Source: Haemophilus paracuniculus (lineage in GTDB: Bacteria > Pseudomonadota > Gammaproteobacteria > Enterobacterales > Pasteurellaceae). Taken from it: 59,010 bases of DNA. Every line of letters starts with the position of its first letter. Position 1 is the stretch's first letter. The stretch is from positions 1-59,010 of the forward strand of contig NZ_MUYA01000006.1 of NCBI RefSeq assembly GCF_002015115.1. The letters are read 5' to 3'. The notes beneath the pieces were generated by a model, which searched no databases, was not told the DNA's origin, and saw only the letters and a list, made by a program, of their open reading frames with translations. Shown piece after piece: positions 49,525 through 58,043 of this stretch. A program made the position numbers and the translations under genes.

Positions 49525-51930
49525 TTATTGCATCACCGACTTCGCTCTTGGGCGTTTGACCTTGATTGAGGAAGTGGTTTGTGGCACAAACTCAACCCCT
49601 TGCGGTGGGTTTTCGAGGGCGATTGCCAGCACTTCGTCAATGGTTTCCACTGCGTGAATGGTGAGGGCTTGTTTGGCGTTTTCTGGGATTTCTTCCAAAT
49701 CTTTTTCGTTCTCTTTTGGAATAATCACAGTGGTAATGCCGCCGCGGTGGGCGGCGAGTAATTTCTCTTTCAAACCACCAATCGGCAACACTTTACCACG
49801 CAAGCTGATTTCACCCGTCATCGCCACTTCTTTACGAACAGGGTTACCCGTGAGGCTTGAAATTAGGGCGGTACACATCGCAATCCCTGCACTCGGGCCG
49901 TCTTTCGGGGTTGCACCGTCTGGGACGTGAACGTGAATATCACGATTTTCGTGGAAATCGGTGGCAATGCCGAGCTGTTCCGCTCTGGCTCGTACCACCA
50001 TCATCGCCGCTTGGATCGACTCTTTCATCACATCGCCGAGCGACCCCGTAAACGAGAATTTGCCTTTGCCGATTACCGAAGCGGTTTCAATCGTGAGCAA
50101 GTCGCCGCCGACTTCCGTCCACGCCAAACCTGTTACTTCGCCGACACGGTTTTGACTATCCATTTTGCCGTAATCAAAACGTTTCACGCCCAAATAATCG
50201 TTGAGGTTGTCGCTATTAACCGTGATCGATTTGAGTTTCTTATCCATTACCAAGGCTTTCACCGCTTTACGGCAAATTTTGGCGATTTCACGCTCTAAAT
50301 TACGCACGCCCGCCTCACGGGTGTAGTAGCGGATAATATCCAAAATCGCACTCTCTTCCACCACTAATTCGCCCGATTTGATGCCGTTATTTTCCATTTG
50401 CTTGTTGAGCAAATAGCCCTTGGCGATGTGCATTTTTTCATCTTCGGTATAGCCCGAAAGACGAATCACTTCCATACGATCCAACAAGGCTGGCGGAATG
50501 TTCATTGAGTTGGACGTCGCCACAAACATTACATCAGAAAGATCGTAATCCACCTCTAAATAGTGGTCGTTAAAGGCTTTGTTCTGCTCTGGATCAAGCA
50601 CTTCCAACAAGGCAGAGGCAGGGTCGCCACGCATATCTTGTGCCATTTTGTCGATTTCATCGAGCAAAAACAGCGGATTTTTCACGCCCACTTTCGCCAT
50701 TTTCATCATCAGCTGCCCGGGCATTGAGCCGATGTAGGTGCGGCGATGCCCGCGGATTTCCGCCTCATCACGCACGCCGCCGAGTGCCATTCGCACATAT
50801 TTTCTGCCCGTGGCATTTGCAATCGACTGACCGAGGGACGTTTTACCCACCCCTGGTGGGCCAACCAAACAGAGGATCGGGCCTTTGAGCTTGTTCAAAC
50901 GGCTCTGCACCGCGAGATATTCCAAAATGCGTTCCTTGACACGCTCTAAGCCGTAGTGATCGCTGTCCAATACTTCTTGGGCTTTTTGCAGATCTTTTTT
51001 GACAACCGACCGCTTGTGCCACGGCATTTGCAAAATCCACTCAATATAGCCACGCACCACAGTCGCCTCGGACGAACTTTGCGGCATTGCTTTCAGCTTG
51101 GCAAATTCGCTGTCGATCTTCTCTTGCACCTCTTTCGGTAATTTCGCCTCAGCGATTTTCTCTTTGAGCTTGTCTAGCTCGCTCTGCTCGGCGTCTTCGC
51201 CGTTGCCAAGTTCTTTTTGGATCGCCTTGATCTGCTCGTTGAGATAGTAATCACGCTGATTTTTTTCCATTTGTTGCTTAACGCGATTGCGGATTCGGCT
51301 CTCGGTTTCGAGGGTGTCCATTTCGGTCGCCATCGCCACCAACAACGCCTCAAAACGTGCCACCAAATTCACCTGTTCCAACAATTCCTGTTTTTTCTTA
51401 ACAGGGGCGATTAAATTCGCCGCAATCGTATCCGCCAAGCGGTCTTCAAAGGTAATTTTTTGCAACTTCGGCAAAATTTCCGCAGGGATTTTTTTGTTGC
51501 TCTTAATGTAAGTTTCAAACTCTGAAAGCGTTGTGCTGGCAAGGGCTTTCAGCTCTTCATTCTGATCATCATATTCCGAAGCAAGGGGTAGGATTTCCGC
51601 CCAAAGCCCTGTTTCGTCATCACGGGTGTGGGTGATTTTGCCACGAACCTGCCCTTCCACCAGCACTTTCACTGTGCCGTCTGGCAAATTCAGCATTTGG
51701 ATAATGCTTGCCACCACACCCACATCATACATATCGCCCCCAGTCGGATCTTCTTTTTGCGGATCTTTCTGAGCAACAAGGAATAATTGTTTATTGCTTT
51801 CCATCGCCGCACGCAAGGCTTGAATCGACTTCTCACGCCCCACAAACAGCGGCATTACCATAAACGGAAAAACAACCACATCACGCAAAGGCAAGAGTGG
51901 TAATTCAACGGTTTGCTTTTTTCTTGGCAT
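49525..51930 (-). CDS. lon: ATP-dependent protease Lon
   Basis: This 801-residue cytoplasmic quality-control protease has an N-terminal substrate domain beginning [24 protein letters not shown] coiled coil is followed by the AAA+ module with Walker [13 protein letters not shown] (about 356) and Walker [10 protein letters not shown]. The protease domain has the Ser in [14 protein letters not shown] (about 679) and the Lys in [14 protein letters not shown] (about 722). The length is near E. coli (784). The start follows AAGAGAGAAATAGT. A heat-shock-type promoter lies just upstream. It is the last core gene before the right island. Confidence 0.97.
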   Translation of the reverse strand: MPRKKQTVELPLLPLRDVVVFPFMVMPLFVGREKSIQALRAAMESNKQLFLVAQKDPQKEDPTGGDMYDVGVVASIIQMLNLPDGTVKVLVEGQVRGKITHTRDDETGLWAEILPLASEYDDQNEELKALASTTLSEFETYIKSNKKIPAEILPKLQKITFEDRLADTIAANLIAPVKKKQELLEQVNLVARFEALLVAMATEMDTLETESRIRNRVKQQMEKNQRDYYLNEQIKAIQKELGNGEDAEQSELDKLKEKIAEAKLPKEVQEKIDSEFAKLKAMPQSSSEATVVRGYIEWILQMPWHKRSVVKKDLQKAQEVLDSDHYGLERVKERILEYLAVQSRLNKLKGPILCLVGPPGVGKTSLGQSIANATGRKYVRMALGGVRDEAEIRGHRRTYIGSMPGQLMMKMAKVGVKNPLFLLDEIDKMAQDMRGDPASALLEVLDPEQNKAFNDHYLEVDYDLSDVMFVATSNSMNIPPALLDRMEVIRLSGYTEDEKMHIAKGYLLNKQMENNGIKSGELVVEESAILDIIRYYTREAGVRNLEREIAKICRKAVKALVMDKKLKSITVNSDNLNDYLGVKRFDYGKMDSQNRVGEVTGLAWTEVGGDLLTIETASVIGKGKFSFTGSLGDVMKESIQAAMMVVRARAEQLGIATDFHENRDIHVHVPDGATPKDGPSAGIAMCTALISSLTGNPVRKEVAMTGEISLRGKVLPIGGLKEKLLAAHRGGITTVIIPKENEKDLEEIPENAKQALTIHAVETIDEVLAIALENPPQGVEFVPQTTSSIKVKRPRAKSVMQ

Positions 51931-51961
51931 ACTATTTCTCTCTTAAAATGCAATTTGCCCA

Positions 51962-51989
51962 TTATGGGGGCGAATTTGGGAAATACAAG
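51962..51989 (-). promoter_or_regulatory. Putative sigma-32 (heat shock) promoter of lon
   Basis: On the minus strand CTTGTAT, 13 bases, then CCCCATAA match the sigma-32 pattern CTTGAA / CCCCAT-T well. Transcription would start about 25 bases before the lon ATG. E. coli lon is a known sigma-32 gene. Confidence 0.65.
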
Positions 51990-52221
51990 GGAAAAAATGG
52001 GATTTGTGGAATTTTCAAAAATCTAACCGCTTGTTGATAGTTCTTCTCTTCATACATACAAAAGATTATCTCTATATCACTGCTTGTCAAAAATTTAGTC
52101 AAAATACAGCACGCTTCTTAAGTAACGATAGCAAATTTTAAAACATCTTGGATTATGTACCACAAATACGTAAGTAAGAAAGATAAAAAGTACGTCAAAG
52201 CCAGTATTTTCAAGGGTTTTG

Positions 52222-52248
52222 CGAAAGGTTACGATAAGTTACGAAAGG
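52222..52248 (+). promoter_or_regulatory. Island-end copy of the CGAAAGGTTACGATAAG site
   Basis: CGAAAGGTTACGATAAG is followed directly by GTTACGAAAGG, giving two GTTACGA words in tandem. The same 17 bases lie upstream of the 230-residue gene in both islands. It is a candidate excisionase (AlpA) or integrase arm site. Confidence 0.45.
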
Positions 52249-52253
52249 GGAAA

Positions 52254-52275
52254 TGGTGCACCGGCTGAACCCGAC
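52254..52275 (-). other. Candidate attachment-site end of the right island
   Basis: Read on the minus strand, GGGTTCAGCCGGTGCACCA resembles a T-arm and acceptor end with CCA, but no cloverleaf can be closed. It occupies the place that GTCTCGCCCAGGCACCA has in the left island. If both are attachment ends, the two islands use different sites. Confidence 0.3.
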
Positions 52276-52328
52276 TTTATAGGGTAAGATTTTGATATAT
52301 AAAGCAATTTTTCATTTATATTTTCTTC

Positions 52329-52350
52329 TGTGTTCCTAACCGTGTTCCTA
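52329..52350 (-). repeat. Direct repeat TAGGAACAC x2, right island
   Basis: Counterpart of 6629-6651; TAGGAACACGGTTAGGAACACAG on the minus strand with one changed base. Confidence 0.45.
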
Positions 52351-52430
52351 AAATACAAAATCAAATGCCTTTGTTCGGGCGGCATAGTAAATAGTTGGAT
52401 CTAACTTGTAAAGCAAGTTGGGATTTAGAA

Positions 52431-52568
52431 AAAAAAATAATTTTTTTTATGTATTTTTAAATCACTTTATCACTTTTGGGGTTAAAGCCTTGTGCCACAA
52501 GGGGTTAAGTGAGTTACGCCACTTTATCTTGTGAGTGATTGGGGTAGTGATTTTCACTTGATATCACT
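52431..52568. other. Candidate replication origin of right island
   Basis: Same succession as 6408-6548: AT tract, AAAGTGATAAAGTGAT-type words, CCTTGTG-G-CACAAGG inverted repeat, then repeated TCACT/AGTGA words. Conservation of repeats amid diverged filler supports a functional site; origin activity is inferred. Confidence 0.4.
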
Positions 52569-52600
52569 GTTTTTGGGGAAAATGGCGGATTTTGAGCAAC

Positions 52601-52623
52601 AAAAAAGGGCGATTGCTCGCCCT
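52601..52623 (-). terminator. Terminator after right primase
   Basis: GGGCGAGCAATCGCCC followed by TTTTTT on the minus strand. Confidence 0.8.
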
Positions 52624-52634
52624 GTGATTTTGTT

Positions 52635-54380
52635 TTAGCCTTGCCACTCTTTGAAAGTAGCATCCTTATTTTTCCATTGGATATTCGTCCGCATATAGCC
52701 CCCTGTGGATCGGTGCTGGGTTACTTTTGCCGTCTGTCCTGTCTCTTTGAGAACATCGGGTAAAGCCTGCTTAAAGGTGAAAAGGTTGATCGGTTTGAGG
52801 TTTTGACAATCGCAATAATGCAAATACGCCTGATATAGTGCATTATCTTTGTTTTTGTCGGTGTTGTTACTCCCCCAAAATAAACCTAATTCATCATTCG
52901 CCACCTTAAAGGCTTGGGCGAAGTCGATCAGATGATTGCCCTGTGATTTAATCTCTAATCCGCCACTTGCCCCTTTGTAATTCTCCAAAATCTGCCGTGC
53001 GGTGCTTGGCTCGGGGAATGTTGCCAGCAGTTTTTGCACAATGCCGTAGATTTCTGCCTTGACCTTGTCAATAAAATTGACATCTTTCTTTTCGGGCGGA
53101 ATTTCACGATCAAACGGGATAATCACTCGTCTGCGTGCAATGCCTCCGTTGCGGTCGGTAAAGAGTAATGGCGAGTTAGTGGACATCACAAAAACGGCAT
53201 TTACTTTGATTTCGATTTCGTCTTTGTACAGTAGCTTAACCTTGATCGGGTCGCCGCCTGTCATTGCCTTAAACTCGTCTGCTGAACCTTTGTAGGGCTT
53301 TTGGTCGGGGCTGTAAACAAGGGTTTTACCAATCAATGCCGAACGGCTTTTCACATCTTCAAAGCCTTTGAGGTCTAAAATGGTGGTGTGTCCCTGTCCG
53401 TTTAAAATGGTGGCAATCTGTCCTAATACACTTTTGCCGCCTCCGCCCACGCCTGACGCTTCAAGAAATAAGCCCCATTCGTGGCGATTGGTCAAAATCA
53501 TATAAAGCCCTGCCAAAATTGCCAGCCGTTTTTGTTCGTGGCTGTCGCTGACAAATGCTAACCAGTCATCAAAATGCGGCGTGGCGGTGCTTTCGGTGTT
53601 GAGAGCCGTATTTTCCACTGCTCGTAAGAAATAATCGGGGCTATGCAGTAAAAATTCCCCTGTTTTCTTATTCAGTACGCCATTTTGAAAGCCGACAAAA
53701 TCGGGATTTTCTAACGGGATTGGGGCGAGTTTGAGAATAATCAGCTCGGCTAATTTGTTGATTTTGTTCGCGGTGTAATCGCCGTTAAATTCTTCAAAAA
53801 ATGCCATACATTGCCGTTTTAGCTGTTCATCGCTGATTAGCTCCCACATTAAACCGTTGTAGCGGTAGGTTCTACCGAACACAATATCACGCTTTAACGG
53901 GGTGGTGTGCCATTGTAAAAAGCTCTCGACAATCTCTTTTTGCGTGCTTGCCTCAAAGTTTGGGGCGTTGCCTGCCACCATTTCCGCCACGCTGTCGCCG
54001 TTGCCTTGGCGAATTTCGGCTACGCGTTCGCTGGCGTTGAAAATCAAGTTAAGGGCTTCATCATAAAAGCCTACGCTCTTGGCTTGGGTTTGCTTGGCAA
54101 GTGCCACGATGATTTTTTCTTGCTCAACAAGGCTTAATTCGCCCGCTTTGAAAATGCTGACCGCTTTTTTCTGTTCGGGGCAAATGCGACAAGCGGGTAG
54201 ATTTTGTAGAATTTTTGCATCCACAATCACGGGCTGATAGTTTGGCTCGGCTTGTGTCCATTCCTTAATCATCTGCCAGCGTTCTTTATCCCAGCTTTCC
54301 GAACCTGCCACAATGTGAACAGCTTCGTGTGGGTTGGGCGATTGCTTTTTAACATAGTACGCTGTTTTAGGTTTAGACAT
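52635..54380 (-). CDS. D5/P4-family primase-helicase, right island
   Basis: The protein has 581 residues with the start at 54380 behind AAGGAGGCGAGG. The upstream 22 codons of the same frame overlap the preceding gene and are not used. From SVAEMVAG (about residue 131) to the end it is nearly identical to the left protein, including GVGGGGKS. The first 130 residues are unrelated (beginning MSKPKTAYYVKKQSPNPHEA) and hold a CRICPEQ motif absent from the left copy. The start overlaps the previous gene by ATGTCTAA. Confidence 0.88.
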   Translation of the reverse strand: MSKPKTAYYVKKQSPNPHEAVHIVAGSESWDKERWQMIKEWTQAEPNYQPVIVDAKILQNLPACRICPEQKKAVSIFKAGELSLVEQEKIIVALAKQTQAKSVGFYDEALNLIFNASERVAEIRQGNGDSVAEMVAGNAPNFEASTQKEIVESFLQWHTTPLKRDIVFGRTYRYNGLMWELISDEQLKRQCMAFFEEFNGDYTANKINKLAELIILKLAPIPLENPDFVGFQNGVLNKKTGEFLLHSPDYFLRAVENTALNTESTATPHFDDWLAFVSDSHEQKRLAILAGLYMILTNRHEWGLFLEASGVGGGGKSVLGQIATILNGQGHTTILDLKGFEDVKSRSALIGKTLVYSPDQKPYKGSADEFKAMTGGDPIKVKLLYKDEIEIKVNAVFVMSTNSPLLFTDRNGGIARRRVIIPFDREIPPEKKDVNFIDKVKAEIYGIVQKLLATFPEPSTARQILENYKGASGGLEIKSQGNHLIDFAQAFKVANDELGLFWGSNNTDKNKDNALYQAYLHYCDCQNLKPINLFTFKQALPDVLKETGQTAKVTQHRSTGGYMRTNIQWKNKDATFKEWQG

Positions 54381-54756
54381 CCTCGCCTCCTTGCTGTAAT
54401 TTCTGTTCCTCGATTTGGGCGAGTTTTTCGTCTGTTCCCTCGACAAATGGCTCGGGTTTCCACGCTTTCGGGGCTTTGATGTTTCGCTTGGCGGTCGGGG
54501 TTGGTTGAGCGGTGAGGCTTTCGTTAATCATATTCTCAATATGTACTACTTGCTCGTTGATACGCTCTTGGGCTAAATACAATAAGGTTTCTACGCCTTT
54601 GATTATTTCCTCGACCTCGTAGTCTTCAATCTTGTTTATCCCTGCTCGGGTGCGGATAACGTTTAGCATTGTTTCGCAAGGCTCAATCGCAGAAATATGG
54701 AATTTGAGTAAATCAAATTGCGTGTTAAGGTTTTGAAGTGGGGTTGGATTAAGCAT
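54373..54756 (-). CDS. Island protein, 127 residues, unknown; found only in the right copy
   Basis: It begins MLNPTPLQNLNTQFDLLKFH, with helical repeats (VETLLYLAQERINEQVVHIENMI) and a Pro/Lys-rich then acidic C-terminal half. Heptad-like spacing suggests a coiled coil. It joins the upstream gene by ATGCTTAA and the primase by ATGTCTAA. It occupies the slot filled by an unrelated 126-residue gene in the left island. Family not recognised. Confidence 0.7.
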   Translation of the reverse strand: MLNPTPLQNLNTQFDLLKFHISAIEPCETMLNVIRTRAGINKIEDYEVEEIIKGVETLLYLAQERINEQVVHIENMINESLTAQPTPTAKRNIKAPKAWKPEPFVEGTDEKLAQIEEQKLQQGGEDV

Positions 54757-54991
54757 TACTTACCTCCTCAATACTCATTGAGTTTAATGTGTCGCTGACT
54801 TCGCCCAACAGTTTGCCGATGACTTCAATAGCGATTGAGATCGCTACTTGGTCTGCTTTAGCGTGATCTACGCCTGTCATCACGGCAAGCAAACTTTCAA
54901 TTTCATTCAAGCGGTGCGTTGCTTGCTTAAATTTTTCGGCGTTGCCGTTTACGATGAATTGATTTTCAGTAAGTTGTGGGCGATTACGCAT
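54749..54991 (-). CDS. Small island protein, 80 residues (homologue of 3756-3998)
   Basis: About six residues differ from the left homologue (for example EKFKQATH versus EDFKKATH). It lies after the 72-residue gene rather than before it. It begins on the ATGCGTAA overlap behind GGGGGCAACA. Confidence 0.75.
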   Translation of the reverse strand: MRNRPQLTENQFIVNGNAEKFKQATHRLNEIESLLAVMTGVDHAKADQVAISIAIEVIGKLLGEVSDTLNSMSIEEVSNA

Positions 54992-55202
54992 TGTTGCCCC
55001 CTTTTAGCTTTAAATCCCCTTTCAAGGTTAAGTAAACGCTGTTAATGCAATCGCCTAAAACCGCAAGGCTATTATTCAAAACGCAATCGCCCTCGTTCTC
55101 TTCCGTTGGCTCTGTCCATTTCTGAATTAAAAATAAAATCGCCTCGGCTTCTTGAATTTGTTGTAAGGCTTGGCTGGTTTCTAGTCGGGTAAGATTACGC
55201 AT
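54984..55202 (-). CDS. Small island protein, 72 residues (homologue of 3991-4206)
   Basis: It begins MRNLTRLETSQALQQIQEAEA and is clearly related to the left 71-residue protein over the first 60 residues, with a different Lys/Gly/Asn-rich end. The start overlaps the Icd-like stop by ATGCGTAA behind GGGAGGTGG. Here it is the first of the small genes, the reverse of the left island. Confidence 0.75.
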   Translation of the reverse strand: MRNLTRLETSQALQQIQEAEAILFLIQKWTEPTEENEGDCVLNNSLAVLGDCINSVYLTLKGDLKLKGGNNA

Positions 55203-55849
55203 AAACCACCTCCCAAGCGGTGTGATTTGGGCGGAATTTTGCCAGTAGTCGGGCGTTTAGGCGGGCGGTGCGGTCGGTTGCCTGTTGGGTTTGGTTGTCG
55301 GGGTATCGTCCAACGGTCGCTAATAAAGCGTGTTGGGCGGTTAATTGCCAGCGTGCTTCGTCTTCGTTGATGGCTTGCACCTGTACGATTTCTTCAAGGT
55401 ATGGGGTGGCGTTGCGGTTTACGCATAAGAATTGATAAATCATTGCGATTTGCTCCAAGTATTGATTATTCGGGGCTATCGCGACACTTTCCACGGTGTG
55501 GGGCGATAGCGTTTGACGGGGTGGAAAAACTGCTATACTTGGAAAACAGTCAAGGGCGATACCTTGCCCGCCAAACGCTACCATTGAGAGAAAATCCGCT
55601 TTATTCGGGCGGTTTTCTTGGGGTGTGTTTGGGCTACGAACAAAAAAAAGCACGGTTTTGAAAAGGCGTGCTGATGTTCGCCAAGTATAAATTATTCGAG
55701 TTTCCACGCTCGGCAGTCTGATTTAAGACTGCGGTGCGGAATTTAGCGGAAATCTGACCGCTTGTAAACGGCTTTTTGCGTGAAATATTTTCACGTTCAG
55801 ATGAATTTGTATGAATTTTATTTGAAATGGTGTTATAATTCGCTCGCAT
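55195..55849 (-). pseudogene. Ash/Icd-like gene, frameshifted in an 8-T run
   Basis: The first 69 or so residues (from MRANYNTISNKIHTN, start at 55849) and the remaining 148 residues lie in different frames. The break is at a run of eight A on the plus strand (55642-55649), where the left island has seven T at the matching place. The second part reads on in the -1 frame and keeps the full Icd-like domain to the stop at 55195. It may be a real frameshift, a phase-variable tract, programmed slippage or a sequencing error. Confidence 0.75.
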
Positions 55850-55938
55850 AATGTTGCAATCCTTAGTTTAGATTGATGAATAAAAAAGAGTACCGTGAGT
55901 ACCTTTTTAGCGGTTGGTTCAAGCCAGCCGCTTTTTTA

Positions 55939-56166
55939 TTACGCACGTTCTGCCTCTTTAGCTTTGATCCAGCTGTTGATTTCGTCTAAATTCCAGCGTA
56001 AGTGAGTTTTCGACAGGCGGATCGGTTTGGGAAAGGTGCTATCTTCACGCATTAGGCTGTGTAGCTTGGTGCGTTTGTAGCCGATCATAATCATCACATC
56101 TTCGGTTGTTCCCCATACGGCTTCGGCGATGGGGGCTTTATGCGGTGGGATTGGTGCTTTTTGCAT
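55939..56166 (-). CDS. alpA: AlpA-family regulator, right island
   Basis: 75 residues, differing from the left protein at only a few positions (IAEAVWGTTED versus VAEAVWGSTED, LHSLM versus LNSLM, NSWIK versus NQWIK). Same helix-turn-helix, wing and C-terminal helix. GAGAGGACACCA precedes the start, and the CGTAACGTTACG palindrome lies 40 bases upstream. If both islands are active, their AlpA proteins could act on each other's sites. Confidence 0.88.
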   Translation of the reverse strand: MQKAPIPPHKAPIAEAVWGTTEDVMIMIGYKRTKLHSLMREDSTFPKPIRLSKTHLRWNLDEINSWIKAKEAERA

Positions 56167-56207
56167 TGGTGTCCTCTCGTAAAGTTAAGTGAATGTTTGA
56201 ATGGTTG

Positions 56208-56219
56208 CGTAACGTTACG
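56208..56219. promoter_or_regulatory. CGTAACGTTACG palindrome upstream of right alpA
   Basis: Identical to 2734-2745 and at the same distance from alpA; candidate operator. Confidence 0.5.
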
Positions 56220-56263
56220 AGGGGTATTTTGAGGATTTTTCGAGAGGGCGATAAGTGGATTTA

Positions 56264-56311
56264 AGGGCATAATCACAAGTGATAGGGAGTATTCACTGGT
56301 TATTATGCCCT
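56264..56311. terminator. Long hairpin, right island
   Basis: AGGGCATAAT and ATTATGCCCT arms as at 2642-2689, with the inner bases slightly changed but the pairing kept. Confidence 0.55.
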
Positions 56312-56320
56312 AAATGCAAG

Positions 56321-57013
56321 TTATGTTTTGACATTCACAATTTTGCCGTTTTTAGTGCGTTTTTGATTTTTTGGCAGTGGGTCAATTTCACTTAAATACT
56401 TTTTAATGGTGTCGTCTGTTTCAGTGATATTATATTTTTCTCTCGCCTTTTTCAGAATGGTGGAATAAGTGGTCGCTAAATTATTTTCCCATTCTGCTTT
56501 TGCAATTTCTTCCACTTGGGATTTATAGGCTCTTTCATTATTTCTTAATCGGCTGTTTAATTTTCCTTTTACAATTTGATCGACTTGTAATTGACGGTAG
56601 ATATTTAGCGAATGTATTTCTATGGCTTGGCTGAACATATTTAAAATTTCTTCTATTGTTTTATCTATTGTATTATTTGCCTCATAAAAAACTTTCTCAT
56701 CTTCCTCTGGTAATTTTGCCTCTTTTACAACAAGATCGACCAATTTATTTTTTTCCTCAATGAACATAAAGATATTATCTTTAAGCCCTTTTAAACAGAA
56801 AAGAATATCATCTACATTAGCGATTTTTTGATGATTATCAGCCATTTTAACAATGTTTTCGGCTAAGGTTTTTTCATCCATATTTTGCAAAGAATGAAGA
56901 TAAGCCGCACTCCCTTTCTTAAGCAATTCAAATTCTTCGGCTGTTAAATCTTCGGGGTTTTTCTTCGCTATTTCATCTAATCGATTTATTTCATCTAAAA
57001 TAGGGTCTTGCAT
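56321..57013 (-). CDS. Island protein of unknown function, 230 residues (homologue of 1940-2632)
   Basis: Same length and same ends as the left protein. Differences concentrate in residues about 82-123 (for example MFIEEKNKLVDLVVKEAKL versus MCIEEKNTLIGYVVDVAEL), with only scattered changes elsewhere. The start follows AAGGAACAAAT. The 17-base island site is 26 bases upstream. Function unknown; the patch may be a specificity surface. Confidence 0.75.
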   Translation of the reverse strand: MQDPILDEINRLDEIAKKNPEDLTAEEFELLKKGSAAYLHSLQNMDEKTLAENIVKMADNHQKIANVDDILFCLKGLKDNIFMFIEEKNKLVDLVVKEAKLPEEDEKVFYEANNTIDKTIEEILNMFSQAIEIHSLNIYRQLQVDQIVKGKLNSRLRNNERAYKSQVEEIAKAEWENNLATTYSTILKKAREKYNITETDDTIKKYLSEIDPLPKNQKRTKNGKIVNVKT

Positions 57014-57035
57014 ATTTGTTCCTTAATAAGTTTAA

Positions 57036-57055
57036 TTACGAAAGGTTACGATAAG
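57036..57055 (+). promoter_or_regulatory. Candidate operator upstream of the right 230-residue gene
   Basis: TTACGAAAGGTTACGATAAG, the exact counterpart of 1898-1917, sharing 17 bases with 52222-52238. Confidence 0.45.
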
Positions 57056-57202
57056 ATACTGTAAAAATAAACAATTTTTCTTTGATTTTCAATCTCTTTT
57101 TTGCTATATTTCTGCCGTGAGTATTTAGCAAGGTTCTGAAAAGAACTTTGTTAAAAGCTCCTTAAATGAATGATCGACCAAAATAGTATTAAACACTTGT
57201 AA

Positions 57203-57240
57203 ATCAAAAGCGGAAAGTTGTGAAACTTGCCGCTTTTTTA
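57203..57240 (-). terminator. Terminator after right gp10-like gene
   Basis: GCGGCAAGTT and AACTTTCCGC arms followed by TTTTGATT on the minus strand; counterpart of 1719-1747. Confidence 0.7.
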
Positions 57241-57245
57241 TTTGG

Positions 57246-57752
57246 CTATTTCCAACGTTTCATTTTTGCCATTAAGGTGTCTCGGTATGTTTCAAGTAGT
57301 TTTTGGTCGGCTCTTGCTTGCCCTGCGGCTTTGGCTCGGTTGCGGTAAAATCTACCCGCCATTTTACTTGTGCCTTGATCGACCATAAACCAGTAGAACG
57401 CATCATTTTTATAGGCTTTTACTGCTCCCGTCAATTTCTTGCCCGATTTCGTTGTTCTCACTCGCTTACGCGTAAGCATAGCAGGCTTATCGGCTCTTGT
57501 TGAAAAATATAGTGAGGCTCTGCCGCCTGTTTTGTCCTTATTTAATTTGACACTGGCTCTTAATTTGCGTGCTAATGCCCCTTTTTGTCGGTATGGGGTG
57601 CTTTGAGCCAGTTTCGGGATAAGTGGCTTAGTTATGCGTTTGTATTCGTTGATCCCTTGTCTCAACCCTGCTCTTGTTGCTGAATACTGGGCTTTTTGTA
57701 AGTCGCTATTAAACTGGGCGATATTTTTTTGAATTTGAGCTGAAAACTTCAT
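57246..57752 (-). CDS. HK97 gp10-like head-tail (connector) protein, right island
   Basis: 168 residues, with about four differences from the left copy, all but one in the first 16 residues (MKFSAQIQKNIAQFNSDL). ACAGGAAAGAATA precedes the ATG. Same FYWFMVDQGTSKM signature. Confidence 0.7.
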   Translation of the reverse strand: MKFSAQIQKNIAQFNSDLQKAQYSATRAGLRQGINEYKRITKPLIPKLAQSTPYRQKGALARKLRASVKLNKDKTGGRASLYFSTRADKPAMLTRKRVRTTKSGKKLTGAVKAYKNDAFYWFMVDQGTSKMAGRFYRNRAKAAGQARADQKLLETYRDTLMAKMKRWK

Positions 57753-57780
57753 TATTCTTTCCTGTTGTTAATTATTGGGG

Positions 57781-58030
57781 TGTGTCCAAATTTGGGCATA
57801 CCCCTATCCAAATTTGGATACCCCCACGCTCCTTAAAAATGAGGAACGCTCCCGAAATTTGGGGAACGTTCATAACCTCAACCAGCGATTTTTTTCGCCC
57901 GTTCAACCAACGCAAAAATGCGTTTGTTCAGTTGTGTACTTATGTACACGGCTGAAAGCTATCATCATCCCCCATTGGGGGAAGTTAAACATCCACCAAT
58001 GGTGGAAGTACGCTGCCCCGAAAAATCGGG
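57781..58030. repeat. Palindrome-rich spacer, right island
   Basis: It contains TATCCAAATTTGGATA (57805-57820), a GTCCAAATTTGGGCATAC unit, a CTCCCGAAATTTGGGGA unit, GTGTACTTATGTACAC, CCCCCATTGGGGG and CCACCAATGGTGG. The AAATTT-centred words and the last two are shared with 985-1173; the middle is different. No gene is seen in this 291-base gap. Confidence 0.6.
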
Positions 58031-58043
58031 CGAGATAGGTTTA

